In this document: positions 31,227-39,743 of the stretch, one piece after another
How positions within the stretch are numbered: the first letter of the stretch is position 1
Layout of the letters: every line of letters starts with the position of its first letter
NCBI GenBank assembly: GCA_033391075.1
Contig: JAWPMV010000001.1
Span: 5,828,001-5,892,000, forward strand
Source of the DNA: Bacteroidia bacterium
GTDB lineage: Bacteria; Bacteroidota; Bacteroidia; J057
Reading direction: 5' to 3'
Length of the DNA stretch: 64,000 nucleotides
Made by a program: the position numbers and the translations under genes
Notes under the pieces: generated by a model
Told to the model about the DNA's origin: nothing
Database searches by the model: none
What the model saw: the letters and a program-made list of their open reading frames with translations, nothing else

Positions 31227-32201
31227 ATGAGCATTTTCGAAAAACGCATCAATTACAAACCCTTCGAATACCCCGAAGTCCTCCAATTTACTGATGCCAT
31301 CAACAAATCCTTTTGGGTCCATTCAGAAGTAGATTTTACTGCAGATGTACAGGATTTCCATTCCCATTTAGGAGAAAATGAGAAGCAGGTAGTAAAAAAG
31401 AGCCTGCTCGCCATTGCACAGATCGAAGTAGCTGTCAAATCTTTCTGGGGAGACCTCTACCACCATTTTCCCAAACCGGAGTTCAATGGGCTGGGAAGTA
31501 CATTTGCGGAATGTGAATTTCGCCATTCAGAAGCCTACTCCCGCCTGCTGGAAGTACTGGGCTACAACAGCGAATTTGAGAAGCTATTAGAAACTCCTGT
31601 AATCCGTGAACGCATCGATTACCTTTCCAACGCACTCCAGCACACCAAATCCGAGGACAAAAAGAAATACGTCTTTTCCCTCATCCTTTTCTCTATTCTC
31701 ATAGAGAATGTTTCCCTCTTCAGTCAGTTTGCCATCATCCTTTCATTCACCCGTTTCAAAGGTGTGATGAAAAACATCAGCAACATCATTGCCTGGACTT
31801 CAGTAGACGAGCAAATCCACGCCAATGCCGGCATCTTTATCGTCAATACCATCCGCAAGGAGTTTCCGGATTTCTTCAATGAGGAAACCGTTGCAGAATT
31901 GCGGGAAATTGTGGCAGACTCTATCGCGGTGGAAGCACGCATCCTTGATTGGATTTTTGAAGAAGGAGAGATAGATAATATCAGCAAAGAAAATCTCCTC
32001 AACTTCATGAAGTTTCGCGTGGATGATAGCCTGAGTAAAATCGGTCTGGATAAACTCTTCTTCGTATCAGAATTCAATTACCAGCCCATGGTTTGGTTTG
32101 AAGAGGAAGTATTTGCCAATAGCCTGGACGACTTCTTCGCCAAGCGCCCGGTAGAATACACCAAGCATGACAAAAGCATCACCGCTGACGATCTCTTCTA
32201 G
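31227..32201 (+). CDS. nrdB: Class I ribonucleotide reductase beta subunit
   Basis: The 324-aa protein has the ferritin-like metal site: Glu67, Glu97-x-x-His100, Glu160, and Glu195-x-x-His198. Tyr104 stands at the tyrosyl-radical position (the EFRHSEAY segment aligns with ETIHSRSY of the E. coli protein). A Glu rather than Asp appears to be the first ligand. It makes the radical used by the alpha subunit to reduce ribonucleotides. It is the first gene of an operon behind a B12 riboswitch, followed after 2 bp by a thioesterase and then by nrdA. Confidence 0.92.
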   Translation: MSIFEKRINYKPFEYPEVLQFTDAINKSFWVHSEVDFTADVQDFHSHLGENEKQVVKKSLLAIAQIEVAVKSFWGDLYHHFPKPEFNGLGSTFAECEFRHSEAYSRLLEVLGYNSEFEKLLETPVIRERIDYLSNALQHTKSEDKKKYVFSLILFSILIENVSLFSQFAIILSFTRFKGVMKNISNIIAWTSVDEQIHANAGIFIVNTIRKEFPDFFNEETVAELREIVADSIAVEARILDWIFEEGEIDNISKENLLNFMKFRVDDSLSKIGLDKLFFVSEFNYQPMVWFEEEVFANSLDDFFAKRPVEYTKHDKSITADDLF

Positions 32202-32203
32202 CT

Positions 32204-32590
32204 ATGAAAAGTATAGAAGAACGGATCGAGCAATCGGTTACTCGCTTATTCAAAGCCGTTTTCCCCAATACCACCAATCACTATGATACGCTCTTTGGGG
32301 GAACAGCTATGCACCTGATGGATGAAGTGGCATTCATTACAGCCACTCGTTTCAGTCGGAAGAAAATGGTGACCGTTTCCTCCAGTCAAATTGACTTTTC
32401 TGAACCTATTCCTTCCGGGACCATCATCGAACTGGTCGGCAAGGTGGTCAGAATAGGAAATAAAAGCCTGGATGTGGAGGTAGAAATATACAAGGAGGAG
32501 ATGTACGAGGAGGGAAGAAAAAAATCAATACAGGGACGCTTCACCTTTGTTGCTATCGACAAGCAAAGGCAAGCCATTCCCGTACTTTAA
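32204..32590 (+). CDS. Acyl-CoA thioesterase, hotdog fold (YciA-like)
   Basis: The 128-aa protein has the hotdog thioesterase pattern: NHYDTLFGGTAMHLMDEVAFITATRFS (with the catalytic acid in MDEVA) and FSEPIPSGTIIELVGKVVRIG. YciA/BACH-like enzymes hydrolyse acyl-CoA to free acid and CoA. It sits between nrdB and nrdA with gaps of 2 and 6 bp, so it must be co-transcribed. Why a thioesterase is built into a nucleotide-reduction operon is not clear. Confidence 0.9.
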   Translation: MKSIEERIEQSVTRLFKAVFPNTTNHYDTLFGGTAMHLMDEVAFITATRFSRKKMVTVSSSQIDFSEPIPSGTIIELVGKVVRIGNKSLDVEVEIYKEEMYEEGRKKSIQGRFTFVAIDKQRQAIPVL

Positions 32591-32596
32591 AAAAAT

Positions 32597-34255
32597 ATGG
32601 AACAACAAATAGAAAGATTATGGTGGCTCAATGAAGAGAGCCAGAATATGCTCAAGCGAGGCTATTTACTCAAGGGAGAAACCGTTAGTACAGCCATCGA
32701 ACGGATCGCTACCGCAGCAGCGAGGCGTTTGTATAAGCCAGAAATGACAGAGCCCTTTATTGAGATGATCGAAAAAGGCTGGATGAGCCTAAGCTCTCCT
32801 ATCTGGGCCAATATGGGAACAGAAAGGGGATTGCCCATCTCCTGCTTTAACGTACATGTACCGGACAGCATCGAAGGCATCACCCACAAATTGGGAGAGG
32901 TAATCATGCAAACCAAAATCGGAGGCGGTACTTCCGGCTATTTTGGAGAACTGAGAGAAAGGGGAAGCTCGGTAACAGACAATGGGAAAAGTAGTGGAGC
33001 CGTCAGCTTTATGAAGCTTTTTGATACGGCTATGGACACCATTTCTCAGGGAGGGGTAAGAAGAGGAGCCTTTGCGGCATATCTCGACATTGATCATTCA
33101 GATGTAAAGGAGTACCTGGAGATTAAAAATATCGGAAATCCCATCCAGAATCTATTTTTTGGGGTATGTGTATCTGATTACTGGATGCAGGAAATGATAG
33201 ATGGAGATCGGGAGAAAAGAGAGATTTGGGCGAAAGTCCTGGAAAGCCGCCAGCAGAAAGGCTTGCCTTACATCTTTTTCACCGACAACATCAATCGGTA
33301 CAAACCGGATGTTTACAAGGACAAGAACATGACCATCCGTTCCAGCAACTTATGTTCAGAAATCGCCCTGCCTTCCAATTTTGAAGAATCTTTCATTTGC
33401 TGCCTTTCCTCTATGAATCTGGAGCTGTATGATGAGTGGAAAGATACAGATGCAGTAAAAAGAGCCATCTATTTTCTGGATGCGGTATTACAGGAATTTA
33501 TCGTAAAGACTGAGGGCAACTATTACCTCACTTCCTCCAATCGATTCGCCAAACGTCATCGCGCTTTGGGACTGGGAGTACTTGGATGGCATTCTTATCT
33601 GCAAAAAAATATGATTCCATTTGAAGGTATGCGTTCCAAAGCCCTCACCAATGAGATCTTTAAGCATATCAATCAGCAAGCCAATGAAGCGAGTGAAGAA
33701 TTGGCTGGTATTTATGGGGAGCCCGAGGTTCTGGAAGGCTATGGTAGAAGGAATACGACCCTGATGGCCATTGCTCCGACCACTTCTTCCTCTGCAATCC
33801 TGGGACAAAGTTCGCCCGGCATAGAGCCTTTTAGCAGTAATTATTATAAAGCAGGTCTGGCGAAAGGCAATTTTATGCGGAAAAATAAATACCTCCGAAA
33901 ACTGCTGGAAGAAAAAGGACTGGATACAGAAGATACCTGGCGGAGCATCATGCTCAATCATGGAAGCGTCCGTCATTTGGAAGGCCTCTCGGAAGAAGAG
34001 AAAGAAGTATTCAAAACCTTCAAGGAAATCAGTCAGCTTGAGATCATCCAACAGGCATCCATTCGCCAGAAATACATCGATCAAGCCCAGAGTCTCAACC
34101 TCAATATTCCGTCCAATTTGCCGATCAAAGAGGTCAATAAATTATTGATCGAGGCCTGGCAATTGGGCATCAAAACCCTCTACTACCAGCGTAGTCAGAG
34201 TGTTTCCAAGGAATTTATCTCCAATATCGTGAGCTGTTCGAGCTGTGAAGCCTAA
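32597..34255 (+). CDS. nrdA: Class I ribonucleotide reductase alpha subunit, compact form
   Basis: At 552 residues it is about 200 shorter than E. coli NrdA and lacks the N-terminal ATP-cone. Active-site residues are present: Cys83 (SCFN), the catalytic NLCSE (Asn251, Cys253, Glu255), a partner Cys at 268/269, a Tyr-Tyr pair in LYYQRSQS, and a C-terminal CSSC redox pair. It reduces ribonucleotides with the NrdB radical. Without the ATP-cone the usual dATP activity switch is missing, so control may lie mainly with the B12 riboswitch. Confidence 0.92.
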   Translation: MEQQIERLWWLNEESQNMLKRGYLLKGETVSTAIERIATAAARRLYKPEMTEPFIEMIEKGWMSLSSPIWANMGTERGLPISCFNVHVPDSIEGITHKLGEVIMQTKIGGGTSGYFGELRERGSSVTDNGKSSGAVSFMKLFDTAMDTISQGGVRRGAFAAYLDIDHSDVKEYLEIKNIGNPIQNLFFGVCVSDYWMQEMIDGDREKREIWAKVLESRQQKGLPYIFFTDNINRYKPDVYKDKNMTIRSSNLCSEIALPSNFEESFICCLSSMNLELYDEWKDTDAVKRAIYFLDAVLQEFIVKTEGNYYLTSSNRFAKRHRALGLGVLGWHSYLQKNMIPFEGMRSKALTNEIFKHINQQANEASEELAGIYGEPEVLEGYGRRNTTLMAIAPTTSSSAILGQSSPGIEPFSSNYYKAGLAKGNFMRKNKYLRKLLEEKGLDTEDTWRSIMLNHGSVRHLEGLSEEEKEVFKTFKEISQLEIIQQASIRQKYIDQAQSLNLNIPSNLPIKEVNKLLIEAWQLGIKTLYYQRSQSVSKEFISNIVSCSSCEA

Positions 34256-34277
34256 ACTCAGTTTAAAAGATTTCAGG

Positions 34278-34310
34278 AATGCGTCCTTCTATCTGGAGGG
34301 GCGCATTTTT
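34278..34310 (+). terminator. Terminator after the nrd operon
   Basis: AATGCGTCC pairs with GGGGCGCATT (mismatch in the middle) and is followed by a T-run. It closes the nrdB-thioesterase-nrdA operon. Confidence 0.55.
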
Positions 34311-34367
34311 CTTTCCTAATGCTTAGCTTTCCACCTAAAAGTTGCAACAAAGCAAAATCTTTATCTC

Positions 34368-34742
34368 ATGCGACTGGAAAGATTATTGAAATTACAGCTA
34401 CTCTATTGCCTGCTGGGAATCCTTTTTAACCTAATCAGTTGGTTTATGCTCTCTCAGGGAACAAAAGCCCTTACACCTACTGATCCAGGGGCAGGAATAA
34501 TAGTCATGTCTGTGTACGGCCTATTTCTCATAAGTGGGAAAATGAGGAAACGAAGCCTCTATCGAATTCTTATGGGATTGTCAGTGGCCATTTTTATCTA
34601 CGGCGGGCTTATCAAACATATCATTGGCCTCAACCAAAGTCCTGAGGTTTATTATTCTCTTGTTAGTGGCTTAGTAGCGATTGGCATAAACCTATTTGGC
34701 CTTGTCCTGAATAGTTTAGCAGCTTTGGAGAAATTCACCTAA
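34368..34742 (+). CDS. Small four-helix membrane protein, unknown
   Basis: The 124-aa product has four hydrophobic segments (around residues 10-30, 42-58, 67-88 and 95-118) with short polar loops. No motif or family is recognised. It is flanked by the nrd operon terminator on the left and a cytochrome c gene 102 bp to the right. It may be an unrelated single gene. Confidence 0.65.
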   Translation: MRLERLLKLQLLYCLLGILFNLISWFMLSQGTKALTPTDPGAGIIVMSVYGLFLISGKMRKRSLYRILMGLSVAIFIYGGLIKHIIGLNQSPEVYYSLVSGLVAIGINLFGLVLNSLAALEKFT

Positions 34743-34843
34743 AATTAAGGGTGTAAAATTATTAATCCTTCAAAAAACCATCAACCTCATTACGTTAGTC
34801 TTTACTTAAGGAACATATTCAGACACACAAAGTTTATTTACAA

Positions 34844-35437
34844 ATGAATAGCAAATATCTATATGTAGCAGGAGCACTAGCGATGATGCTTTGGGCTCTC
34901 ACTTTTTCTTCCTGCAAAGAGACTCAGCATTCCCAAACTACGGAAGTAGTAAAAACGGAAATTGATCAGGAAGCAATTATTAAAAGAGGAGAATATCTGG
35001 TAACCATCATGGGCTGTAATGATTGTCACTCTCCCAAGCGAATGGGGCCCAATGGACCTGAAATTATTCCCGAACTTATGCTATCTGGTTACCCTGCTGA
35101 CAGAGAGATCGTCCAGTTTCAAGATGAGTTAATCGGACAGGGATTTGCCCTTTTGAATCCAGATCTCACTGCCGGTATAGGTCCCTGGGGGACTTCCTTC
35201 GCAGGAAACCTGACACCCCACGAAACAGGCATAGGGAATTGGACGGAAGAACAATTCAAGAAAGCGCTTATGGAAGGGAAGTATAAAGGTATGGATGGAG
35301 GACGTATGCTTTTGCCACCAATGCCCTGGGTTAATTATAAGGATATGACGGATGAAGATTTGAAGGCTGTATTTGGGTACCTTAAGAGTATCGCACCTGT
35401 AAACAATATTGTTCCCCCTCCTATTCCTCCTCAATAA
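34844..35437 (+). CDS. Cytochrome c family lipoprotein
   Basis: The N-terminus is a lipoprotein signal (ALTFSSCKE). One haem-binding CNDCH motif follows at about residue 65, with a distal Met in the MLLPPMPW segment as a likely sixth ligand. The layout matches diheme-like or alcohol-dehydrogenase-type c cytochromes with a single haem here. It probably carries electrons in the periplasm, attached to a membrane. No oxidase or dehydrogenase gene is adjacent. Confidence 0.87.
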   Translation: MNSKYLYVAGALAMMLWALTFSSCKETQHSQTTEVVKTEIDQEAIIKRGEYLVTIMGCNDCHSPKRMGPNGPEIIPELMLSGYPADREIVQFQDELIGQGFALLNPDLTAGIGPWGTSFAGNLTPHETGIGNWTEEQFKKALMEGKYKGMDGGRMLLPPMPWVNYKDMTDEDLKAVFGYLKSIAPVNNIVPPPIPPQ

Positions 35438-35447
35438 ATCTTGTAAT

Positions 35448-35478
35448 AAAAAAGGCAGCTTACTGCTGCCTTTTTTTT
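35448..35478. terminator. Bidirectional intrinsic terminator
   Basis: AAAAAAGGCAGC and GCTGCCTTTTTTTT form a strong stem around a TTACT loop. It lies between the convergent cytochrome c and serS genes, and the A- and T-runs allow it to work in both directions. Confidence 0.9.
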
Positions 35479-35479
35479 A

Positions 35480-36757
35480 TTATCCGATTTGATCAAACCT
35501 TGTATAAGGTCTCAATGCCTCCGGTATTCGTATGCTGCCATCTGCCTGCTGGTGATTTTCCAACAAAGCTGCGACGATACGTGGCAGAGCCAATGCACTT
35601 CCATTCAAAGAATGCAAGAGGATCTTTTTATTCTCTTCGGTACGATAGCGAAGCTTGAGGCGATTGGTTTGGAAGGTTTCAAAGTTACTTACAGAACTCA
35701 CTTCCAGCCATCTTTCCTGAGCCGCACTAAATACTTCCAGGTCGAAAGTCTTGGCTGATGCATGGCTCATATCTCCACTGCAAAGCAAGAGTCTTCTGAA
35801 TCTCAACTCCAGGGCTTCCAGGAGAGACTCGACATAGGTAGTCATTTCTTCCAGGGTATCATAAGATTTCTCAGGTAGACACACCTGTACCAACTCAACT
35901 TTGTCAAATTGATGCAAACGGTTGAGGCCTTTTACATGGGCTCCATAAGAGCCCGCTTCTCTCCGAAAGCAAGGAGTGTAGCCACAATTTTTCAGGGGAA
36001 GGCGATCCATCTTTATAATATCATTGCGATAAAGATTGGTGATCGGCACCTCCGCGGTAGGAATCATATAGAATCCATCCTTCTCTATATGGTACATCTG
36101 TCCCTCCTTATCCGGCAATTGTCCGGTTGCATAAGCAGAATCTTCATTTACCATGAGGGGCGGCTGTATTTCCTGGTAGCCGGCTTCACGGGCTTTATCC
36201 AGAAAGAAACTAATCAAAGCTCTCTGCAAGATGGCTCCGTCTCCTTTGTAAACAGGGAAACCAGCTCCGGTAAGTTTAACCCCCAACTCCCAGTCAATAA
36301 TATCGTGCTGCCTTGCCAATTCCCAATGAGGTTTGGGAGAAAAGTCAAAGCTAAGTTCGACTCCTTTCTCAAAGACCACTTCATTGTCATCTGCGGACTT
36401 TCCACTTGGAACACTCGCATGAGGAGAATTTGGCAGCTCATCCAGTTCATGTTTGGTCCTGGTTTGGACATCAGAGACTTCCTGCTCCAATTCCTTGATT
36501 CGGTTTTTAGCATCAGCAGATTGCTTTTTAGCAACTTCTGCCTCTTCCTTTTTTCCTTCACGCATCAACAAACCTATCGACTTGGAGGTCTGGTTCATCT
36601 CTGCACGATACTTTTCCAACTCTGTGATGATCTCTTTTCTACGATCATCCAGACGCAGGATCTCTTGCAATACGTCAGCAGCATTAGCTACTCCTTTACG
36701 AGCAAGGCTCCCCGCGATTTCCTCCGTTTTTTGTCGAATTTTTGCGATTTCCAGCAT
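35480..36757 (-). CDS. serS: Seryl-tRNA synthetase
   Basis: The 425-aa protein is full length. The N-terminal coiled-coil arm (about residues 28-100, Lys/Glu-rich) grips tRNA-Ser. The class II core has motif 2 (PCFRREAGSYGAHVKGLNRLHQFDKVE) and motif 3 (NGSALALPRIVAALLENHQ). It charges tRNA-Ser. It is divergent from rho and separated by 263 bp. Confidence 0.97.
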   Translation of the reverse strand: MLEIAKIRQKTEEIAGSLARKGVANAADVLQEILRLDDRRKEIITELEKYRAEMNQTSKSIGLLMREGKKEEAEVAKKQSADAKNRIKELEQEVSDVQTRTKHELDELPNSPHASVPSGKSADDNEVVFEKGVELSFDFSPKPHWELARQHDIIDWELGVKLTGAGFPVYKGDGAILQRALISFFLDKAREAGYQEIQPPLMVNEDSAYATGQLPDKEGQMYHIEKDGFYMIPTAEVPITNLYRNDIIKMDRLPLKNCGYTPCFRREAGSYGAHVKGLNRLHQFDKVELVQVCLPEKSYDTLEEMTTYVESLLEALELRFRRLLLCSGDMSHASAKTFDLEVFSAAQERWLEVSSVSNFETFQTNRLKLRYRTEENKKILLHSLNGSALALPRIVAALLENHQQADGSIRIPEALRPYTRFDQIG

Positions 36758-37020
36758 AGGTTTTTTGCTATTTCCTGCGAAATAACAAAAAGCTATTCAC
36801 ATTCGTAAGAAAAATACGGTGAAATAAAATTGTAAAGCAGATTTTTTTTGGAAAACTAGATTTAGTTTCCTTCCTTTGTGGAGATTTTTCAAACCAACCA
36901 CTCCCATTCTTCAAGCGGAGTGCATCTCAATTCAACATCGTTTTATTTCTGACCTAAGCCTAATCACCATAGGTAAGCCGCAACGGGCTTTTTGAGACAT
37001 AGAATACTCATCCATTTTAT

Positions 37021-38850
37021 ATGTACGATATAATAGAACTGAATAATAATGATCTCTCCGAATTACAGGAGATCGCGCAGAAGCTGGAAATCGCAAACCA
37101 TGAAGAGTTAGCCAAACAAGATTTGATTTTCAAGATTCTTGACAAACAAGCGGTTATGCCCGCCAAAGAACTTGCCGCACTAAAAGAAAAAAGCACAGCC
37201 AACAAAAACGAATCCGCAGAGGAGAACAAAAAAGAAGCTGAGGCGAAGCCTAAAAGAAAGCCAAGAAAGAAAAAAGAAGAGCCAAAGGAAGAAGCTGTTG
37301 TAGCAGAAGAAAGCGAGGAGGCTCCTAAACCCAAAACAAGGGGACGTAAAAAAAGCACCAAAGCTGAGAAAGAAGAATCTGCCGAAGTTGAGGCACCTAA
37401 GAAGCGGACTCGTAAAAAAACCAGCAAGAAAACGGAAGAGCCTGAAGTTGTTGAGGTAATAGCGGAGAAGGAAGAAGCTGTTGAAGTTCCAGAAAAAGTG
37501 GAAGAGGTCGCTAAACCAGAGGCAGAAAAAGGAGAAGAGGAAGAAGTACGCAGAGAAGATAAAGGCAGAGACAATAACAACAACAGAGATAATAGAAGAA
37601 ATAACGGTAGAGGCAGAGATAGAGATCGCGACAATAGAGGAGATAGAAGAGACAGAAGAGACAAACGCGACAGGGACAGAGATAGAGACCATGGCGGACG
37701 CCAAAATTCTGGAATAAATCTGGAGCTCGATGGCGTAGTAAGCAATATGGGAGTTCTTGAATTGATTCCTGAAGGATATGGCTTCCTCCGTTCCTCAGAA
37801 TACAACTACCTCCCCTCTCCAGACGATATTTACGTTTCCCCCTCTCAAATCAAACTTTTCGGACTAAAAACAGGTGATACTGTCTACGGACAAATTCGCC
37901 CACCTAAAGAAGGAGAACGTTATTTCGCCTTATTGAAAGTAGAAACGATCAATGGTCGTACCCCTGAAGAAGTAAGAGATAGAATCTATTTTGATCACCT
38001 TACTCCTCTATTTCCAGACGAAAGATTTAGCCTGGCTGATGAGAAATCAAATAATCAGGACCTTTCAGAAAGAATCATTGATCTTTTTTCTCCTATAGGA
38101 AAAGGACAGAGGGGATTGATTGTGGCTCAGCCTAAAACGGGTAAGACGATCCTCCTTCAGAAAGTAGCTAATGCGATAGCCAAAAACCATCCGGAAGCAT
38201 ATTTGATCATTTTGCTGATCGACGAACGTCCGGAAGAGGTAACGGATATGGCACGTAACGTAAATGCAGAAGTTATAGCCTCTACCTTCGACGAACCAGC
38301 AGAAAGGCATGTACAGGTAGCCAATATTGTTTTGGAGAAAGCGAAAAGAATGGTTGAGTGTGGACAAGATGTTGTCATTTTGTTAGACTCAATTACCCGC
38401 CTCGCCAGAGCACACAACACCAATATGCCTGCATCTGGTAAAATTCTTTCCGGTGGTGTGGATGCAAATGCTCTACACAAACCCAAAAGATTCTTTGGTG
38501 CAGCCAGAAATATCGAACATGGTGGCTCTCTTACTATTTTGGCAACTGCCCTGATCGAAACAGGCTCCAAAATGGATGAGGTTATCTTCGAAGAATTTAA
38601 AGGTACGGGTAATATGGAGCTTCAGCTCGACCGCCGTCTTGCCAATCGCAGGATTTATCCAGCTATCGATGTTACAGCTTCTGGTACTCGTCGCGAAGAC
38701 CTTCTTATGGACGCGCAAGACATCACACGTATCTGGGTATTGAGAAAGTTCATGGCCGACATGAACCCAGTAGAAGGTATGGAATTCCTTCGCACTCGTA
38801 TGTCCAATACCACGGACAATGATGAGTTCCTCTTATCCATGAATGGATAG
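37021..38850 (+). CDS. rho: Transcription termination factor Rho with charged insertion
   Basis: The 609-aa protein has the N-terminal Rho_N helix ([23 protein letters not shown]), then a low-complexity stretch at about residues 58-235 of Lys/Glu/Ala followed by Arg/Asp/Asn repeats. The RNA-binding domain starts with [20 protein letters not shown]. The ATPase core has [14 protein letters not shown] (Walker A), [12 protein letters not shown] and the downstream Q- and R-loop segments. The insertion, about 180 residues, is typical of Bacteroidota Rho and may phase-separate or bind RNA. A small AAGCC/GGCTT hairpin with T-run at 36975-36993 in the leader could attenuate it. Confidence 0.96.
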   Translation: MYDIIELNNNDLSELQEIAQKLEIANHEELAKQDLIFKILDKQAVMPAKELAALKEKSTANKNESAEENKKEAEAKPKRKPRKKKEEPKEEAVVAEESEEAPKPKTRGRKKSTKAEKEESAEVEAPKKRTRKKTSKKTEEPEVVEVIAEKEEAVEVPEKVEEVAKPEAEKGEEEEVRREDKGRDNNNNRDNRRNNGRGRDRDRDNRGDRRDRRDKRDRDRDRDHGGRQNSGINLELDGVVSNMGVLELIPEGYGFLRSSEYNYLPSPDDIYVSPSQIKLFGLKTGDTVYGQIRPPKEGERYFALLKVETINGRTPEEVRDRIYFDHLTPLFPDERFSLADEKSNNQDLSERIIDLFSPIGKGQRGLIVAQPKTGKTILLQKVANAIAKNHPEAYLIILLIDERPEEVTDMARNVNAEVIASTFDEPAERHVQVANIVLEKAKRMVECGQDVVILLDSITRLARAHNTNMPASGKILSGGVDANALHKPKRFFGAARNIEHGGSLTILATALIETGSKMDEVIFEEFKGTGNMELQLDRRLANRRIYPAIDVTASGTRREDLLMDAQDITRIWVLRKFMADMNPVEGMEFLRTRMSNTTDNDEFLLSMNG

Positions 38851-38862
38851 GGAAGTACGAGC

Positions 38863-38923
38863 GTGTTAACGTATTAGGGTGTTAGCGTTTGAGAATTAAA
38901 TCTCAGCACTAACACCCTAACAC
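38863..38923. repeat. GTGTTGNN octamer hairpin, copy 2, behind rho
   Basis: Consecutive octamers GTGTTAAC, GTATTAGG, GTGTTAGC and GTTTGAGA are followed by a mirror segment CTAACACCCTAACAC at 38909. TTAGGGTGTTAG and CTAACACCCTAA form a perfect 12-bp stem, with GAGA/TCTC inside the loop. It lies between the convergent rho and DUF4249 genes and may terminate both. Confidence 0.7.
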
Positions 38924-38941
38924 TTTTATACCCCCGCACTT

Positions 38942-39739
38942 TTATTGTATCACTGTGCTGACGGTCCTTACCGAAGACACTCCAAAATATCCCAAAGCAT
39001 CATTGCTGATATTGCTGGGAGGATTGGCAGGTGCTGCGGAATCGCCTCCTCCGGGCTCTTCCCCCACTATGCTACTCAGACCGGTCCAGTAGCGATAAAC
39101 TTCATAATCCACTGCATGCGCTTTGATCTCTACTGTATCTCCTAATTCAAAGGGATCAATAAACAAAGGAAAGGCTATCTCATTACCATCCGTCAAATTA
39201 TCATCATAAAGCCCTATATCCGGACGGGCTTCACCATTCACATAGATCTCTAAGCGAAGATAGTTTCTTACTCCGGGAGGATCCTGAAAAGCAAGTCGCA
39301 CATAGTAGCCTTCTCCCGGCCCTAGTCCTCCCGCACGATATTCTGTTATCAGAGAATCGATCTCCAGCGGAGCTTGCAAAATACTGATGGCTTCATAGGT
39401 TTTACCCTCCAATTCCACTTTCAATTCATACTGCTCTTGCAATTGGAGGTTTACATCCGGGGCACGATACTTTCCTGGAGCATACTCTGTCAGCTCATAG
39501 CTATCTCCAGTACTACTGCTAATGCTTACGGTCGCTCCTGTCCCAACTTCTGCTTCTCCCGGCTCGAAATAGCTGCTAGTCTTGCTGATGTCAACAAGGG
39601 CTTCATTTGTTTCATCATCAATTCGGGCTTCGATCACCCATTGAGGATTAGATTCATTGAGGTCTATCTCTATCACTTCTTCACAAGAAAAAAGAAAGAG
39701 AGAACTGCTTATTATGATGAGTTTTATAAGATATTTCAT
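38942..39739 (-). CDS. DUF4249 lipoprotein
   Basis: The ATG at 39739 gives a lipoprotein signal ending LFLFSCEE; a TTG lies 15 bases upstream. The DUF4249 pattern is EIDLNESNPQWVIEARIDDE, then VSISSSTG and YELKVELEGKTYEA. These beta-rich surface lipoproteins are encoded behind TonB receptors in Bacteroidota and probably act with them in ligand capture. Here the receptor gene ends 4 bp upstream, so they form an operon. Confidence 0.9.
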   Translation of the reverse strand: MKYLIKLIIISSSLFLFSCEEVIEIDLNESNPQWVIEARIDDETNEALVDISKTSSYFEPGEAEVGTGATVSISSSTGDSYELTEYAPGKYRAPDVNLQLQEQYELKVELEGKTYEAISILQAPLEIDSLITEYRAGGLGPGEGYYVRLAFQDPPGVRNYLRLEIYVNGEARPDIGLYDDNLTDGNEIAFPLFIDPFELGDTVEIKAHAVDYEVYRYWTGLSSIVGEEPGGGDSAAPANPPSNISNDALGYFGVSSVRTVSTVIQ

Positions 39740-39743
39740 TGTT

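Noticed and set aside
33488-34084. 198-codon ORF antisense to nrdA
   Set aside because: Shadow of nrdA, whose active-site motifs are intact.
35909-36808. 299-codon ORF antisense to serS
   Set aside because: It lies wholly over the well-supported serS gene and has no protein-family features.
36975-36993. Hairpin in the rho leader as a proven attenuator
   Set aside because: The stem is only about five pairs; kept as a remark in the rho entry, not called as a feature.
37017-37805. 262-codon ORF antisense to rho
   Set aside because: Its Ser/Leu/Arg low-complexity translation is a mirror of the charged rho insertion; rho in the other frame is certain.
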